From Caldanaerovirga acetigignens (GTDB lineage: Bacteria; Bacillota; Thermosediminibacteria; Thermosediminibacterales; Thermosediminibacteraceae): 64,000 nucleotides of DNA. The stretch is taken from the NCBI RefSeq assembly GCF_900142995.1, contig NZ_FRCR01000006.1:1-64000 (forward strand). Reading direction: 5' to 3'. Under the pieces are notes generated by a model. It was given only the letters and a program-made list of their open reading frames with translations, did no database searches and was not told the DNA's origin. Positions 8,375 through 16,849 of this stretch are shown here, piece after piece. Every line of letters starts with the position of its first letter. Position 1 is the stretch's first letter. The translations under genes were made by a program, and so were the position numbers.

Positions 8375-9049
8375 TTAAGCATTTTCTTTAGAACTGCAAA
8401 CTGTTACGACGCTTTCTCCGTCTTTTATTTCGACTTTGTAAGCTAAGTCAGCAATTTCGCTCAAAAATTGGTTATGGGTGACCATTATTATCTGTCTTTT
8501 GAAAACTTTACTAATCTGTTTTAAAAAATATGCAACGTTAGCTATGTATTCACTGCTTACATGCTTTGCCGGTTCGTCAAGAATGATGGGGCCGTTTACA
8601 TAGGTGTTGCTGCATTGTATTATTGCAATTCTCAAAGCTAAAGAAATTACATCGACGATTCCGCCGCCCCTTGCATCTTGCGGTTTTGTTATTACGCGGG
8701 TATCTCCATAAGATGAAACCACGTAAAATTCAGCTTCTGGTCTTCCTCGAACTTCGCTGAGTTCTATTTTAAATTCTATATTTTCTCCAAAAATGAATTG
8801 CAAACAGCGCGTTACCAACATTTCGATTTGTTGCTTTACCTGTTCTCGAGCGTAATCAGAGGTCTTTTGGAGTAAAATCCTCACCTTTTCCAGTAAATCG
8901 ATTTCTTCTTTTAACCTTTCAAGCTGTCTTATTTTATTAGCCTTTTCTTCCTCCAAACTGTCCTTAATTCTTTTCCTTACCGTGTAGTCCAGTATAAGTT
9001 TTTGGGTTCCACTTTCTATTCTTTCGATTAATTCTTCCATTCCCTCCAT
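8375..9049 (-). CDS. SbcC/Rad50-like ATPase, C-terminal half (separate gene)
   Basis: This 224-residue protein looks like the C-terminal lobe of an SMC/Rad50-type ATPase. It opens with about 80 residues of coiled coil. It then has a signature-like segment ARGGGIVDVISLALR, a Walker B GPIILDEPAKH with the catalytic DE pair, and a switch histidine in MVTHNQ. It has no Walker A, which sits in the gene at 9307-10758. I start it at ATG 9049, eight bases after AGGAG; a longer GTG start at 9058 falls inside that site. It lies 11 bases after the small coiled-coil gene. Function is inferred: half of a DNA-end-processing ATPase working with the SbcD-like nuclease upstream. Confidence 0.8.
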   Translation of the reverse strand: MEGMEELIERIESGTQKLILDYTVRKRIKDSLEEEKANKIRQLERLKEEIDLLEKVRILLQKTSDYAREQVKQQIEMLVTRCLQFIFGENIEFKIELSEVRGRPEAEFYVVSSYGDTRVITKPQDARGGGIVDVISLALRIAIIQCSNTYVNGPIILDEPAKHVSSEYIANVAYFLKQISKVFKRQIIMVTHNQFLSEIADLAYKVEIKDGESVVTVCSSKENA

Positions 9050-9060
9050 GGTAGCCACTC

Positions 9061-9303
9061 CTATAATTCCTCAGGGAGTAATTTTTTAGCTTTTTCTATC
9101 AGAGAATTGATTTCCCGGCTCAAGTTTTCTATTTCTGTATCTAAATTTTCTGGTTTAACGTTCAGTTTATCAAGCTCATCTAATATCTGCTGTCTTTGCT
9201 TTAGGAGTTCTTCGAGGCGAGCTTCTGCCCTATATCTCATTGCCTTGGCTTTGTCTATTTTTGTTTTTAATTCCTGGATTTCCTTTTCGGGATCTACGTT
9301 CAT
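9061..9303 (-). CDS. Small coiled-coil protein between the two Rad50-like halves
   Basis: An 80-residue, almost wholly helical, highly charged protein with heptad-like spacing of Leu and Ile (for example ARLEELLKQRQQILDELDKL). It has no cysteine and no ATPase motif. The ATG at 9303 follows a GGGGGATG site. It lies three bases after the N-terminal half gene and eleven before the C-terminal half gene. It could be the returning strand of the SMC-like coil carried as its own polypeptide, or an accessory clamp subunit. I do not recognise it as a named family. Confidence 0.75.
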   Translation of the reverse strand: MNVDPEKEIQELKTKIDKAKAMRYRAEARLEELLKQRQQILDELDKLNVKPENLDTEIENLSREINSLIEKAKKLLPEEL

Positions 9304-9306
9304 TGA

Positions 9307-10758
9307 TCATCCCCCGCTTTTTAATATTTCGGCCGCTATCTGGTCAGCTCTAGCATCATCTATGGAATTCATACAAGTGGGGCACTTTGAAAGTTTTCTT
9401 AGAAGTTCAGCATATTTTGATGCGAGTGATGTTAGGTCTTTATTATTTTGCATGATAAAAGCCCGCCCTTTAGTGATAGAAGCTTCGACTTCGTTTAAAG
9501 CATGCTTATATGAAATAAGACTGGATAGTTTTTGATTCAGTGAACTTGCTTCATTTATGAAGTCATCGAGCTTTTCAATAGATTTAAATTTTTCCAGTTC
9601 AAGATTTAATCGGTTTATTTGACTCTCTACTTTGCTTTTCATTTCTTTCGCCTTTTTTAGTTCGGAGAGTTTTTCGCAGCTTCTCTCTAATTGGTTGACC
9701 AACAAAACTGTATGATTTAAATCCCTGGTTTTTTCCAAGACTTTTTTAAATGTCGATATTTCGCCATCCATTTTTACGATAATTTCTTTTGCTGCTAGCA
9801 ATTTTTTCAACCGAAGATAAAACTCGTAAGCCCGATTGTGGTAATAGGAGGCTTCTTCTAACTTTTCGGTCTTTACGATGTTGTTTTGTTCCTTATTTAT
9901 TTCGTTTTCAATAGATTTTAACCTTAGCTTGCGATCGATGAGATTGGTTTTTACCTTTATAGCGAAATCGATCTTTTCCACAAGGAATTCTGCTTGCGAA
10001 ACAGTTTCCAGTTTTTTCAAAGTTGCTTGCAAAGTTTTTATTTCTGCGTTGCACGAAGAAAAAATGTCTTTTATAGTTGTTAATTTTTTATACAACAGAG
10101 CTTTTTCTCTAAGTTCTTTAACGATACTTTGGAGTGTATCTATTTTCTGTTTCAATAAAGGTAAGTCTTCGTAATCTTGCAGTTTTAGATTTATTTCTTC
10201 TATCTCACCTTTAATCGTTTTGCTCTGTTGTTCGGCATTCGAAAGGTCGTTGATTGTCAATCTTTGAGCGGCGTCTATAATATGAATTCCTATAAGCCTG
10301 CCGAGCACTCTAGCTCTTACACCGGCATTTTCCGATAACAAAAAAGGACCGTCTAGTTGTTCGGCTAAATTAACAGTGCAGGTCGAATCTTTGTCCAAGT
10401 ATATTTTAGGTATACCGTGACCCTTAGTGATTTCTACCGGAACCACATTTCCAAAACCTTCAAATATTTGTTCTTTGCCGTTTTTTATTAATATATATCT
10501 ATTTTTATTGTTTGATCTTTCCCTTGTTATAACCGTTCCGTCATCCATTTCAAGCGTTACGCGACATAAATTGCTACCCACAGATATAAAGTCTGTACCA
10601 CGTGGTTCGTTATACAAAACCCATTTGAGAGCCCTTATTATGGCGCTCTTTCCCTGATCAGTGGGACCTAATATCACCGTTAAACCTTCGTCAAAAGTAA
10701 TTTCTGTATTTTTATGGGATTGGAAGTTATTAATTTTAAGTTTTTTTATAAAACCCAA
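9307..10758 (-). CDS. SbcC/Rad50-like ATPase, N-terminal half with zinc hook
   Basis: A 483-residue protein with the N-terminal lobe of Rad50/SbcC: NFQSHKNTEITF followed by Walker A GPTDQGKSAIIRAL near residue 31. About 290 residues of predicted coiled coil follow, then CPTC (about residues 459-462) just before the C-terminus, in the position of the zinc hook. The matching C-terminal lobe is encoded separately at 8375-9049. The TTG start follows GGGGTGAG and directly abuts the stop of the nuclease gene. Neither half contains all ATPase motifs, so the active site should form only when both associate. Confidence 0.82.
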   Translation of the reverse strand: MGFIKKLKINNFQSHKNTEITFDEGLTVILGPTDQGKSAIIRALKWVLYNEPRGTDFISVGSNLCRVTLEMDDGTVITRERSNNKNRYILIKNGKEQIFEGFGNVVPVEITKGHGIPKIYLDKDSTCTVNLAEQLDGPFLLSENAGVRARVLGRLIGIHIIDAAQRLTINDLSNAEQQSKTIKGEIEEINLKLQDYEDLPLLKQKIDTLQSIVKELREKALLYKKLTTIKDIFSSCNAEIKTLQATLKKLETVSQAEFLVEKIDFAIKVKTNLIDRKLRLKSIENEINKEQNNIVKTEKLEEASYYHNRAYEFYLRLKKLLAAKEIIVKMDGEISTFKKVLEKTRDLNHTVLLVNQLERSCEKLSELKKAKEMKSKVESQINRLNLELEKFKSIEKLDDFINEASSLNQKLSSLISYKHALNEVEASITKGRAFIMQNNKDLTSLASKYAELLRKLSKCPTCMNSIDDARADQIAAEILKSGG

Positions 10759-11766
10759 TTAGCTCACCCCGTAAATATCGCTGCCATCTTTTTGTGAAAG
10801 CATCTCTTGGGCTTTCCCTATTCTGCACAGAGCTTCTTTAACTATTCTGGCGTCCATATTTTGTTTTTTTGTTAACTGTTCCACAATAGCGGTAATGTTT
10901 GTAAAATTGTATTCGCCGGTAGAATTTATAACTTGGACAAACTCCGCTAGCTTTTGTTCCCTGAAAGAGTTCTCTTCCAGTTTTTTTCGATCAAAAACTT
11001 CATGTCCCGGGCGAGCGCATTTTAAAATTCTCTTTTGTACCTCGATCCCATCTTTTGTGACGTTTAACAAAATTACCGCCGGTATTCGCATCAGTTCGGA
11101 CAGGGTGCCATCAATGCGTGCAATACTCCCCGGGTTTATAAAATATTTGTTTTCAATGTTTATGATGCCGAATCCTGCGTGATAGTGGCCACTTAGTGTT
11201 ATGTCGGCTTCCGTTGCCAAAATATCTTCTATCAGCGTATGAGAAACCCCCGGGATAAATGGTTTATCGAGAAGCATTCCGTGAACTAAGTGTATTGCGA
11301 AATCAATATCTTCATCTTTTTTGATACAATAGGCGAGCCTTTGATTTTCTGAATCTATTCCATAAAAAAAGTGTTGTCCCGTTAGTTGAATTTTGATTCC
11401 TCTATCGTTGAAAAATATTTTTTCGCCGGGATTTATCAGTTTAATAATACCAGCAGAATCTAGAATGCCTAACATAGTGCGGCTTATAGTAGAAGGGTTT
11501 TGGCCGTATATATCGTGATTGCCAGCTATAGCATATAAAGGTGGTTTTAGGTCTTTCATTAAAACTACAAAATCTCTTACTAAAGATGGCGATACATCGG
11601 GTCTGTCGAAAATATCACCTCCATGAAGCACTACATCAACGTTCTCCTCGTGAGCGATATTAATCAATTCACGTATTTTTACGCGCAAAGTTTCGTAAAA
11701 ATTATCCGTACGGCTTTGAGGTCCGGTACCCCTTATGTGAGTGTCGGTGAAAAACAAGAAACGCAT
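10759..11766 (-). CDS. Mre11/SbcD-like metallophosphoesterase (DNA exonuclease)
   Basis: Calcineurin-like phosphoesterase resembling the nuclease subunit of SbcCD/Mre11-Rad50. Motifs in order: FTDTHIRG, HGGDIFDRP, AGNHDIYG, a histidine in HLVHGML, then SGHYHAGFG; a C-terminal tail of about 110 residues follows. I place the start at ATG 11766 (335 residues), preceded by AAGGGA and two bases before the recA stop. A longer GTG-type start at 11793 would overlap recA by 26 bases. Position directly behind recA and before the split ATPase genes supports a double-strand-break repair role. Confidence 0.85.
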   Translation of the reverse strand: MRFLFFTDTHIRGTGPQSRTDNFYETLRVKIRELINIAHEENVDVVLHGGDIFDRPDVSPSLVRDFVVLMKDLKPPLYAIAGNHDIYGQNPSTISRTMLGILDSAGIIKLINPGEKIFFNDRGIKIQLTGQHFFYGIDSENQRLAYCIKKDEDIDFAIHLVHGMLLDKPFIPGVSHTLIEDILATEADITLSGHYHAGFGIINIENKYFINPGSIARIDGTLSELMRIPAVILLNVTKDGIEVQKRILKCARPGHEVFDRKKLEENSFREQKLAEFVQVINSTGEYNFTNITAIVEQLTKKQNMDARIVKEALCRIGKAQEMLSQKDGSDIYGVS

Positions 11767-11767
11767 A

Positions 11768-12802
11768 TCATGATGTCCCTTCTTTACTGTCATTCGCTTT
11801 GTTAGTATCAGATTTTATAAGATTATATTTTTCCTTTACCTTAAGCTCTATGGCATTCAAAAGTTCAGGGTGTTCCTTTAAATACTGTTTGGCGTTTTCG
11901 CGACCTTGCCCGATGCGTTCCTTTTCATAAGAATACCATGCGCCGCTTTTTTGTATTATGCCCGCTTCGGTGGCAAAATCTAAAACGCAACCTTCCCTTG
12001 ATATTCCTTCCCCGTGCATTATATCGAACTCGGCACTTTTAAAAGGCGGAGCCACTTTATTTTTAACAATTTTTACCGAAGCTCGGCTACCTATAACTTC
12101 GTCGCCTTCCTTGATAACGCTGATTTTTCGAACTTCCATCCGCACCGAGGCGTAAAATTTCAACGCTCTTCCTCCTGGTGTAGTTTCCGGATTGCCGAAC
12201 ATGACTCCCACTTTTTCTCTCAGCTGGTTTATAAATATGGCTACCGTTTTTGACTTACTTATGGAACCGGCTAATTTCCTCAAGGCCTGTGACATCAACC
12301 TGGCTTGCAATCCTACGTGGGCTTCGCCCATTTCGCCTTCCAGTTCTGCTTTCGGTACTAAAGCGGCGACGGAGTCTATTACAATCACGTCTACGGCACC
12401 GCTTCTTACCAGGGCTTCGGCTATTTCCAAAGCTTGCTCTCCTGTGTCCGGCTGGGAAATGAGTAGGTTATCCGTATCGACTCCCAATTTGCGGGCATAG
12501 ACCGGATCTAATGCGTGCTCTGCGTCTATAAATGCTGCGGTTCCACCGGCTTTTTGCGCTTCGGCAATGATATGTAAAGCCACGGTGGTTTTTCCAGAGG
12601 ATTCCGGCCCGAATATCTCGATGATTCTTCCCCTTGGCACCCCACCAACTCCCAGGGCAATGTCCAAAGAAAGGGCACCGGTAGGTATGACCTCGACGCT
12701 GAATTTAGACTGGGCTTCGCCCAACCTCATTATGGACCCTTTTCCGAATTGCCGTTCAATCTGGGCCAAAGCCATTTCCAAAGCCTTCTGTTTTTCCAAC
12801 AA
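11768..12802 (-). CDS. recA: RecA recombinase
   Basis: ATP-dependent strand-exchange protein and co-protease for LexA. The 344 residues carry Walker [13 protein letters not shown], the EAEHALDP-like region (IDAEHALDP), Walker [11 protein letters not shown] and loop L2 [15 protein letters not shown]. Start is TTG at 12802 after GGAGGG. The promoter at 12835-12863 and a LexA-box-like site at 12814-12827 suggest SOS induction, which the downstream nuclease/ATPase genes would share, as there is no terminator between them. Confidence 0.98.
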   Translation of the reverse strand: MLEKQKALEMALAQIERQFGKGSIMRLGEAQSKFSVEVIPTGALSLDIALGVGGVPRGRIIEIFGPESSGKTTVALHIIAEAQKAGGTAAFIDAEHALDPVYARKLGVDTDNLLISQPDTGEQALEIAEALVRSGAVDVIVIDSVAALVPKAELEGEMGEAHVGLQARLMSQALRKLAGSISKSKTVAIFINQLREKVGVMFGNPETTPGGRALKFYASVRMEVRKISVIKEGDEVIGSRASVKIVKNKVAPPFKSAEFDIMHGEGISREGCVLDFATEAGIIQKSGAWYSYEKERIGQGRENAKQYLKEHPELLNAIELKVKEKYNLIKSDTNKANDSKEGTS

Positions 12803-12813
12803 GAAAATCCCTC

Positions 12814-12827
12814 CAAACGCATGTTCT
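12814..12827 (-). promoter_or_regulatory. LexA (SOS) box of recA
   Basis: On the minus strand AGAACATGCGTTTG, compared with the Gram-positive LexA consensus CGAACRNRYGTTYC: the GAAC and GTT half-sites and their 4-base spacing are kept. It begins about where transcription from the upstream promoter should start, so bound LexA would block initiation. Confidence 0.65.
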
Positions 12828-12834
12828 CAATAAA

Positions 12835-12863
12835 TTTATATAACAATAAACTTTATGTGTCAA
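12835..12863 (-). promoter_or_regulatory. recA promoter
   Basis: Minus-strand TTGACA (12858-12863), 17 bases, TATAAA (12835-12840). The -35 overlaps the thpR stop codon region. It is followed by a LexA-box-like sequence. Confidence 0.75.
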
Positions 12864-13414
12864 ACATTATCTTTCAGGTCGGTCCTGTAAATTTCCGTAT
12901 ATACCGGTCCGTTTTTAAACAATTGGCTTTTCATGAAGTAAATTTCTTTTACTAAAAAAGATGCTGAGAAATCTCTTTTGCGCAGGAGAAGTGTTGTATC
13001 CACAGTGGACTTAATTCTCCCTATTGTAAGGTGCGGAGAAAATGGTTTAGCATCAAAATCAATGTTTAAAGATCGCAAGGATTCATCTATATCGCGTTTT
13101 AAGCTGTAAAGTTCCTCGCTTTTTTGTATCCCTATCCAGAATACTTTTGGATTATTTTCATTAGGGAAAAAACCTGAACCGTACAGGTTCAGCACGAATG
13201 GACCACGACGTAAAGATATTTTTTCCAACGCATCACAGACAAGAGGCAGTTTGCTTATCGAAAGTTCACCCAAGAAGGCCAGAGTTATGTGATAATTTTC
13301 TTCGCTAACCCATTTTATACCCCTCATAAATTTTAAGTTATTCACAAATTGGGAAACACAATTTCTGGTAACGGGGTCAAGTTCTATGGAAATAAAACAT
13401 CTTACGGTTTCCAA
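12860..13414 (-). CDS. thpR: RNA 2',3'-cyclic phosphodiesterase (2H family)
   Basis: Member of the LigT/2'-5' RNA ligase family that opens 2',3'-cyclic phosphates on RNA. The two catalytic HxT motifs are HITLAF (about residue 43) and HLTIGR (about residue 127), with the right spacing for a 184-residue 2H protein. The start is TTG at 13414, seven bases after GAGGAGG, inside the 3' end of cinA (13-base overlap). The cinA-thpR-recA order occurs in other Clostridia. Confidence 0.9.
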   Translation of the reverse strand: METVRCFISIELDPVTRNCVSQFVNNLKFMRGIKWVSEENYHITLAFLGELSISKLPLVCDALEKISLRRGPFVLNLYGSGFFPNENNPKVFWIGIQKSEELYSLKRDIDESLRSLNIDFDAKPFSPHLTIGRIKSTVDTTLLLRKRDFSASFLVKEIYFMKSQLFKNGPVYTEIYRTDLKDNV

Positions 13415-14664
13415 ACTTCGTCCTCCTCATGATATTTTAAAAGATTTTTTCTCAAAAGGTGCAGTGCGGCATTAGCAGCCCTTTCCTTTATTTCGGATCT
13501 GTTGCCGGAGAAAAAGTGCTTTTCCACGAAACAACCGGAAGAGTCCGTATAGGCAATATATACGAGACCAACAGGTTTTTCTGTTGAACCACCTGAAGGC
13601 CCGGCAATCCCTGTTATCGAAAGGCCAATGTCCGTTTTAGAAATCCTCTTTACGCCTTCTGCCATTTCAATTGCTGTTTGCTCGCTTACCGCACCGTATT
13701 TTTCTAGAGTTTCGCTTCTAACAAAAAGAATCTCCTGTTTAGCTCTATTGCTGTAGGATACTATTGCTCTGTCAAGACTCTTTGAGATGCCGGGAACTTC
13801 AGTCAATTTATGGGACACAAGGCCACCCGTGCAGGACTCGGCAATCGCCAATGTTTTATTTTGTTCTAGCAACAACCGGGCGACCACATCTTCTATTTTT
13901 TCGTCATCGAAAGCGTAAAGATATTCACCAACTCTTTGTCTTATTTGAGATTCTATAGGGGCAATTAAACTCATGGCTTCTTTTGCACTGCCTGCTTTTG
14001 CTGTGATCCTTAAAGTTACCTCTCCCATTTTTGCCAGAGGGGCTATCGTTGGATTGGTTTGATTTTCCATTAAATCTTTGATTTTTTCTTCCAGCGTTGA
14101 TTCTCCTATCCCGTAAAATTTCAGTACCCTAGAGAGTATTACCGCGGAAGTTTTTTTCGACAGTAAAGGGACTACATAATCTTTAAGCATGGGTTCCATT
14201 TCGAATGGAGGCCCCGGGAGCATAATGATCGTTTTTCCATCTTTTTCCAAAATAACTCCCGGAGCAGTACCTTTTTGATTCGGAATGGCCTTTGAACCTT
14301 TTGGCAGCATGGCCTGCTTCATGTTGTTTATTGGCATCTCCTTTTGCCTTTTTTGAAAATATTCCCGTATTCTATTTAGGCTCTCCTCATCTAATACGAG
14401 CGGAATGTTTAAATATTCGGCTATCGTCTCTTTAGTTAGGTCGTCTTGGGTCGGACCCAATCCGCCTGTCAAGATGATAACTTCAGAGCGATTCCATGCA
14501 GTGTGAAAAACTTCCATCAAACGTTTTTTGTTATCTCCGACCACTGTATGGTAATATACGTCTACCCCGATTTTCTGCAGTTCCTGAGAAATTATTTGTG
14601 CGTTAGTATTGACTATTTGACCTAATAAAAGTTCAGTACCCACGCTAATTATTTCCGATTTCAT
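13402..14664 (-). CDS. cinA: CinA-family protein (NMN amidohydrolase / damage-inducible)
   Basis: A 420-residue two-domain protein. The N-terminal molybdopterin-binding-like domain shows GTELLLGQIVNTN and TGGLGPTQDD. The C-terminal CinA domain, which in other bacteria is a nicotinamide mononucleotide deamidase, has the nucleophile-region AESCTGGLVSHKL and SITGIAGPSGG. The ATG at 14664 follows AGGTGATG. The gene lies directly upstream of thpR and recA, the usual competence/repair neighbourhood. pgsA, often found just before cinA, is not here. Confidence 0.94.
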   Translation of the reverse strand: MKSEIISVGTELLLGQIVNTNAQIISQELQKIGVDVYYHTVVGDNKKRLMEVFHTAWNRSEVIILTGGLGPTQDDLTKETIAEYLNIPLVLDEESLNRIREYFQKRQKEMPINNMKQAMLPKGSKAIPNQKGTAPGVILEKDGKTIIMLPGPPFEMEPMLKDYVVPLLSKKTSAVILSRVLKFYGIGESTLEEKIKDLMENQTNPTIAPLAKMGEVTLRITAKAGSAKEAMSLIAPIESQIRQRVGEYLYAFDDEKIEDVVARLLLEQNKTLAIAESCTGGLVSHKLTEVPGISKSLDRAIVSYSNRAKQEILFVRSETLEKYGAVSEQTAIEMAEGVKRISKTDIGLSITGIAGPSGGSTEKPVGLVYIAYTDSSGCFVEKHFFSGNRSEIKERAANAALHLLRKNLLKYHEEDEVWKP

Positions 14665-14719
14665 GAAACATCACCTTTATAAAAGATTCTCCATTTTTTT
14701 TGCTAACCCTTTTTTAAAA

Positions 14720-16207
14720 TTAAGCTACTTTAAAATTTTTTAGGTCCTTTAAAAATCTTCTAAAGGTCTCGCCGTCTATTTTTTCGTTTTCCATAAGATA
14801 ATCGATAATAAGATTTAGGTCTTCTTTGTGCTTTTCTATAATTTCCTTAGCTTTTTCTTTTTGAGCATTTATTATCTTTGAAATTTCCCGATGAAGCTCT
14901 TTTAAAGGTATTGAATCTCTATCAACGATACCCATTTCAGACATTCCTGAAAATACTATTTTTTTGGCCAGTTCAACTGCATGGTCAATGTCTCCCGAGG
15001 CGCCTGTGCTGCTTTCGCCTAAGATTACTTCTTCAGCAGCTGCTCCAGCCAGCGCAATAGCTATTTCTGTTTCCAAATGGTTTCTAGTATAAAGATATAT
15101 ATCTTCTTCTTGTTTTTGACGCATATAACCTAGAGCTTCTCCTCGCGACGTTATCGTTATGGTAGATACCGAATTAGGCTTGAAAAATTCGCTGATTAGA
15201 GCGTGGCCGCATTCGTGAACTGCGATGCGTTTCATTTCAGCTTTTGTGGGTTTCCTTTTCAATTTTTCGCCCATTATCACCTTATCGATAGCTTCCATAA
15301 AATGGCATTGTCTTATTACTTTTTCTCCCGCACGTCTTGCGAGGATAGCTGCTTCATTACAAAGATTTTCTAGATGGGCACCGGAAAATCCAAATGTTTC
15401 CTTTGCTATTTGCTCCAAATCTACATCTTCAGCGAGGAGCTTGCCTTTAGTATGCAGTTTTAAAATCTCGAGTCTCCCATCTTTATCGGGAAGGTCAACT
15501 TTTACTATTCGGTCAAATCTTCCGGGCCTTAAAATAGCCGGGTCTAAAATATCCGGCCTGTTTGTGGCGCCGATTACTAATATTTTCACATCATCATCTT
15601 TAGCCGACAGTCCATCCATTTCTACCAACAATTGGTTTAAAGTCTGATCATATTCCAAATGATTGCTGTTTTTCCCTCTGACACCTGCTATGACTTCAAT
15701 TTCATCGATAAAAATTACGCAATGCTTTTTGGAATTCTTTCGGGCGAGTTCCCTAGCTGTTTTGAATAACTGCCTTACCCTTTGAGCACCTACTCCTGCG
15801 TATAACTCTATGAATTCGCTCCCCGAAACTGAAATAAAAGCAGAATCGATATAATTAGATGCAGCTTTGGCCAGTAAAGTCTTTCCCGTACCAGGAGCAC
15901 CTGTGAGAAGGATGCCCTTCAATGGTCTTATACCCATTTTACTAATTTCATCATAATTTTTTATAAAATCCAGTGCTTCTAACAGTTCGTTCTTTGCAGT
16001 CTCTTGACCTCCAATATCTTCAAATGTTATTGCTTTACCGACATCAGCAGGTTTTGCCGAATTTTTAATAATACTTGATTTATCCACGTAATTTTGCAGC
16101 ACGTACGCAAGAAGCCCTATCACAGCCAAAGGCAATGCATTTATTCCGTTTGCAAAAAGAAATATCATGACTGCCAGGATGACGCCAATTATTATTTCAA
16201 AGGGCAA
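14720..16207 (-). CDS. Minimal FtsH-like membrane AAA+ protease
   Basis: ATP-dependent zinc metalloprotease of the FtsH type, about 495 residues. Walker A GAPGTGKTLLAKA (about 103-115), Walker B IFIDEIEVI, the second region of homology GATNRPDILDPAILRPGRFD and the zinc site HECGH with the later acidic ligand in GDIDHA are all present. Two membrane helices near the N-terminus (about 3-20 and 25-40) are joined by only a few residues, so the usual extracytoplasmic domain is missing. I start it at TTG 16207 after GGGAGGGG; the longer TTG at 16228 lies upstream of that site. It follows a single-pass membrane protein gene, a possible partner. A standard FtsH would be encoded elsewhere. Confidence 0.88.
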   Translation of the reverse strand: MPFEIIIGVILAVMIFLFANGINALPLAVIGLLAYVLQNYVDKSSIIKNSAKPADVGKAITFEDIGGQETAKNELLEALDFIKNYDEISKMGIRPLKGILLTGAPGTGKTLLAKAASNYIDSAFISVSGSEFIELYAGVGAQRVRQLFKTARELARKNSKKHCVIFIDEIEVIAGVRGKNSNHLEYDQTLNQLLVEMDGLSAKDDDVKILVIGATNRPDILDPAILRPGRFDRIVKVDLPDKDGRLEILKLHTKGKLLAEDVDLEQIAKETFGFSGAHLENLCNEAAILARRAGEKVIRQCHFMEAIDKVIMGEKLKRKPTKAEMKRIAVHECGHALISEFFKPNSVSTITITSRGEALGYMRQKQEEDIYLYTRNHLETEIAIALAGAAAEEVILGESSTGASGDIDHAVELAKKIVFSGMSEMGIVDRDSIPLKELHREISKIINAQKEKAKEIIEKHKEDLNLIIDYLMENEKIDGETFRRFLKDLKNFKVA

Positions 16208-16230
16208 TTTTTCTCCCCTCCCAAGCAAAT

Positions 16231-16743
16231 CTATTGCATATTAATAATTTTATAGAGGACATCATGATCGGATTTTATTTTCAAGTAGAGATTTTCATTG
16301 TCGAGAAAAACTCCGATATCAATCTTATACTCGGTTTCGAGTTGGTCAAGCTTCGCTCTCATTTCTGTAAATTTGCCCGTTTTTATCCCCTCGAAAATCA
16401 CGAACTGAACCTTTTTTGTATATATGTTTTCAAGTAATTCGGATGGTGTATTTATAATTTTTACGGTAAAGGGTCTTCCTTTGAGGATATCGGAAGCGGT
16501 GTCTTGAATATCGTAGTATACGCCTGCTAAGTTGTCTACGTCTTTAAGACAGATTTCTAGGTTAATTTTACCGGCTTCTTTTTTTATATTGACTTCTTTT
16601 ACGTATTCTTTTTGCGAAAAAGTTTTAATAAGTGGATTGAAGGCTACAAACCTGTTAAACAATTGCTGAGCACTGAACAATAAAAAAAGTGAAAGAAAAA
16701 AAGCTGCAAAAGCATAAAAAGCCTTTTTTTTGTCGAGAACCAA
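16231..16743 (-). CDS. Single-pass membrane protein, unknown, paired with FtsH-like protease
   Basis: I do not recognise this 170-residue protein. It has a basic N-terminus, one membrane helix (about residues 8-26, rich in Phe, Leu and Ala) and an outside-facing domain of about 140 residues of mixed alpha/beta character without cysteines. TTG at 16743 follows GAGGTG with 8-base spacing. It ends 23 bases before the FtsH-like start and the protease ribosome site follows its stop directly. Because the protease lacks its outer domain, this protein could supply that part or present substrates; this is inference from context. Confidence 0.7.
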   Translation of the reverse strand: MVLDKKKAFYAFAAFFLSLFLLFSAQQLFNRFVAFNPLIKTFSQKEYVKEVNIKKEAGKINLEICLKDVDNLAGVYYDIQDTASDILKGRPFTVKIINTPSELLENIYTKKVQFVIFEGIKTGKFTEMRAKLDQLETEYKIDIGVFLDNENLYLKIKSDHDVLYKIINMQ

Positions 16744-16810
16744 AAACTCTCACCTCAATCAAAAGTCATGTTTACATAAAATAATTATATCATACTGTTT
16801 TTCTCATGTC

Positions 16811-16849
16811 ATAAAAGTAAAGAAGGCATTTTATGGGAATGCCTTCTTT
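16811..16849 (-). terminator. Terminator of rimO
   Basis: 12-bp stem AAAGAAGGCATT with its complement (16819-16830 with 16838-16849), 7-base loop, followed on the minus strand by a weak T-rich tail (ACTTTTATG). The stem overlaps the rimO stop codon. Confidence 0.7.
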
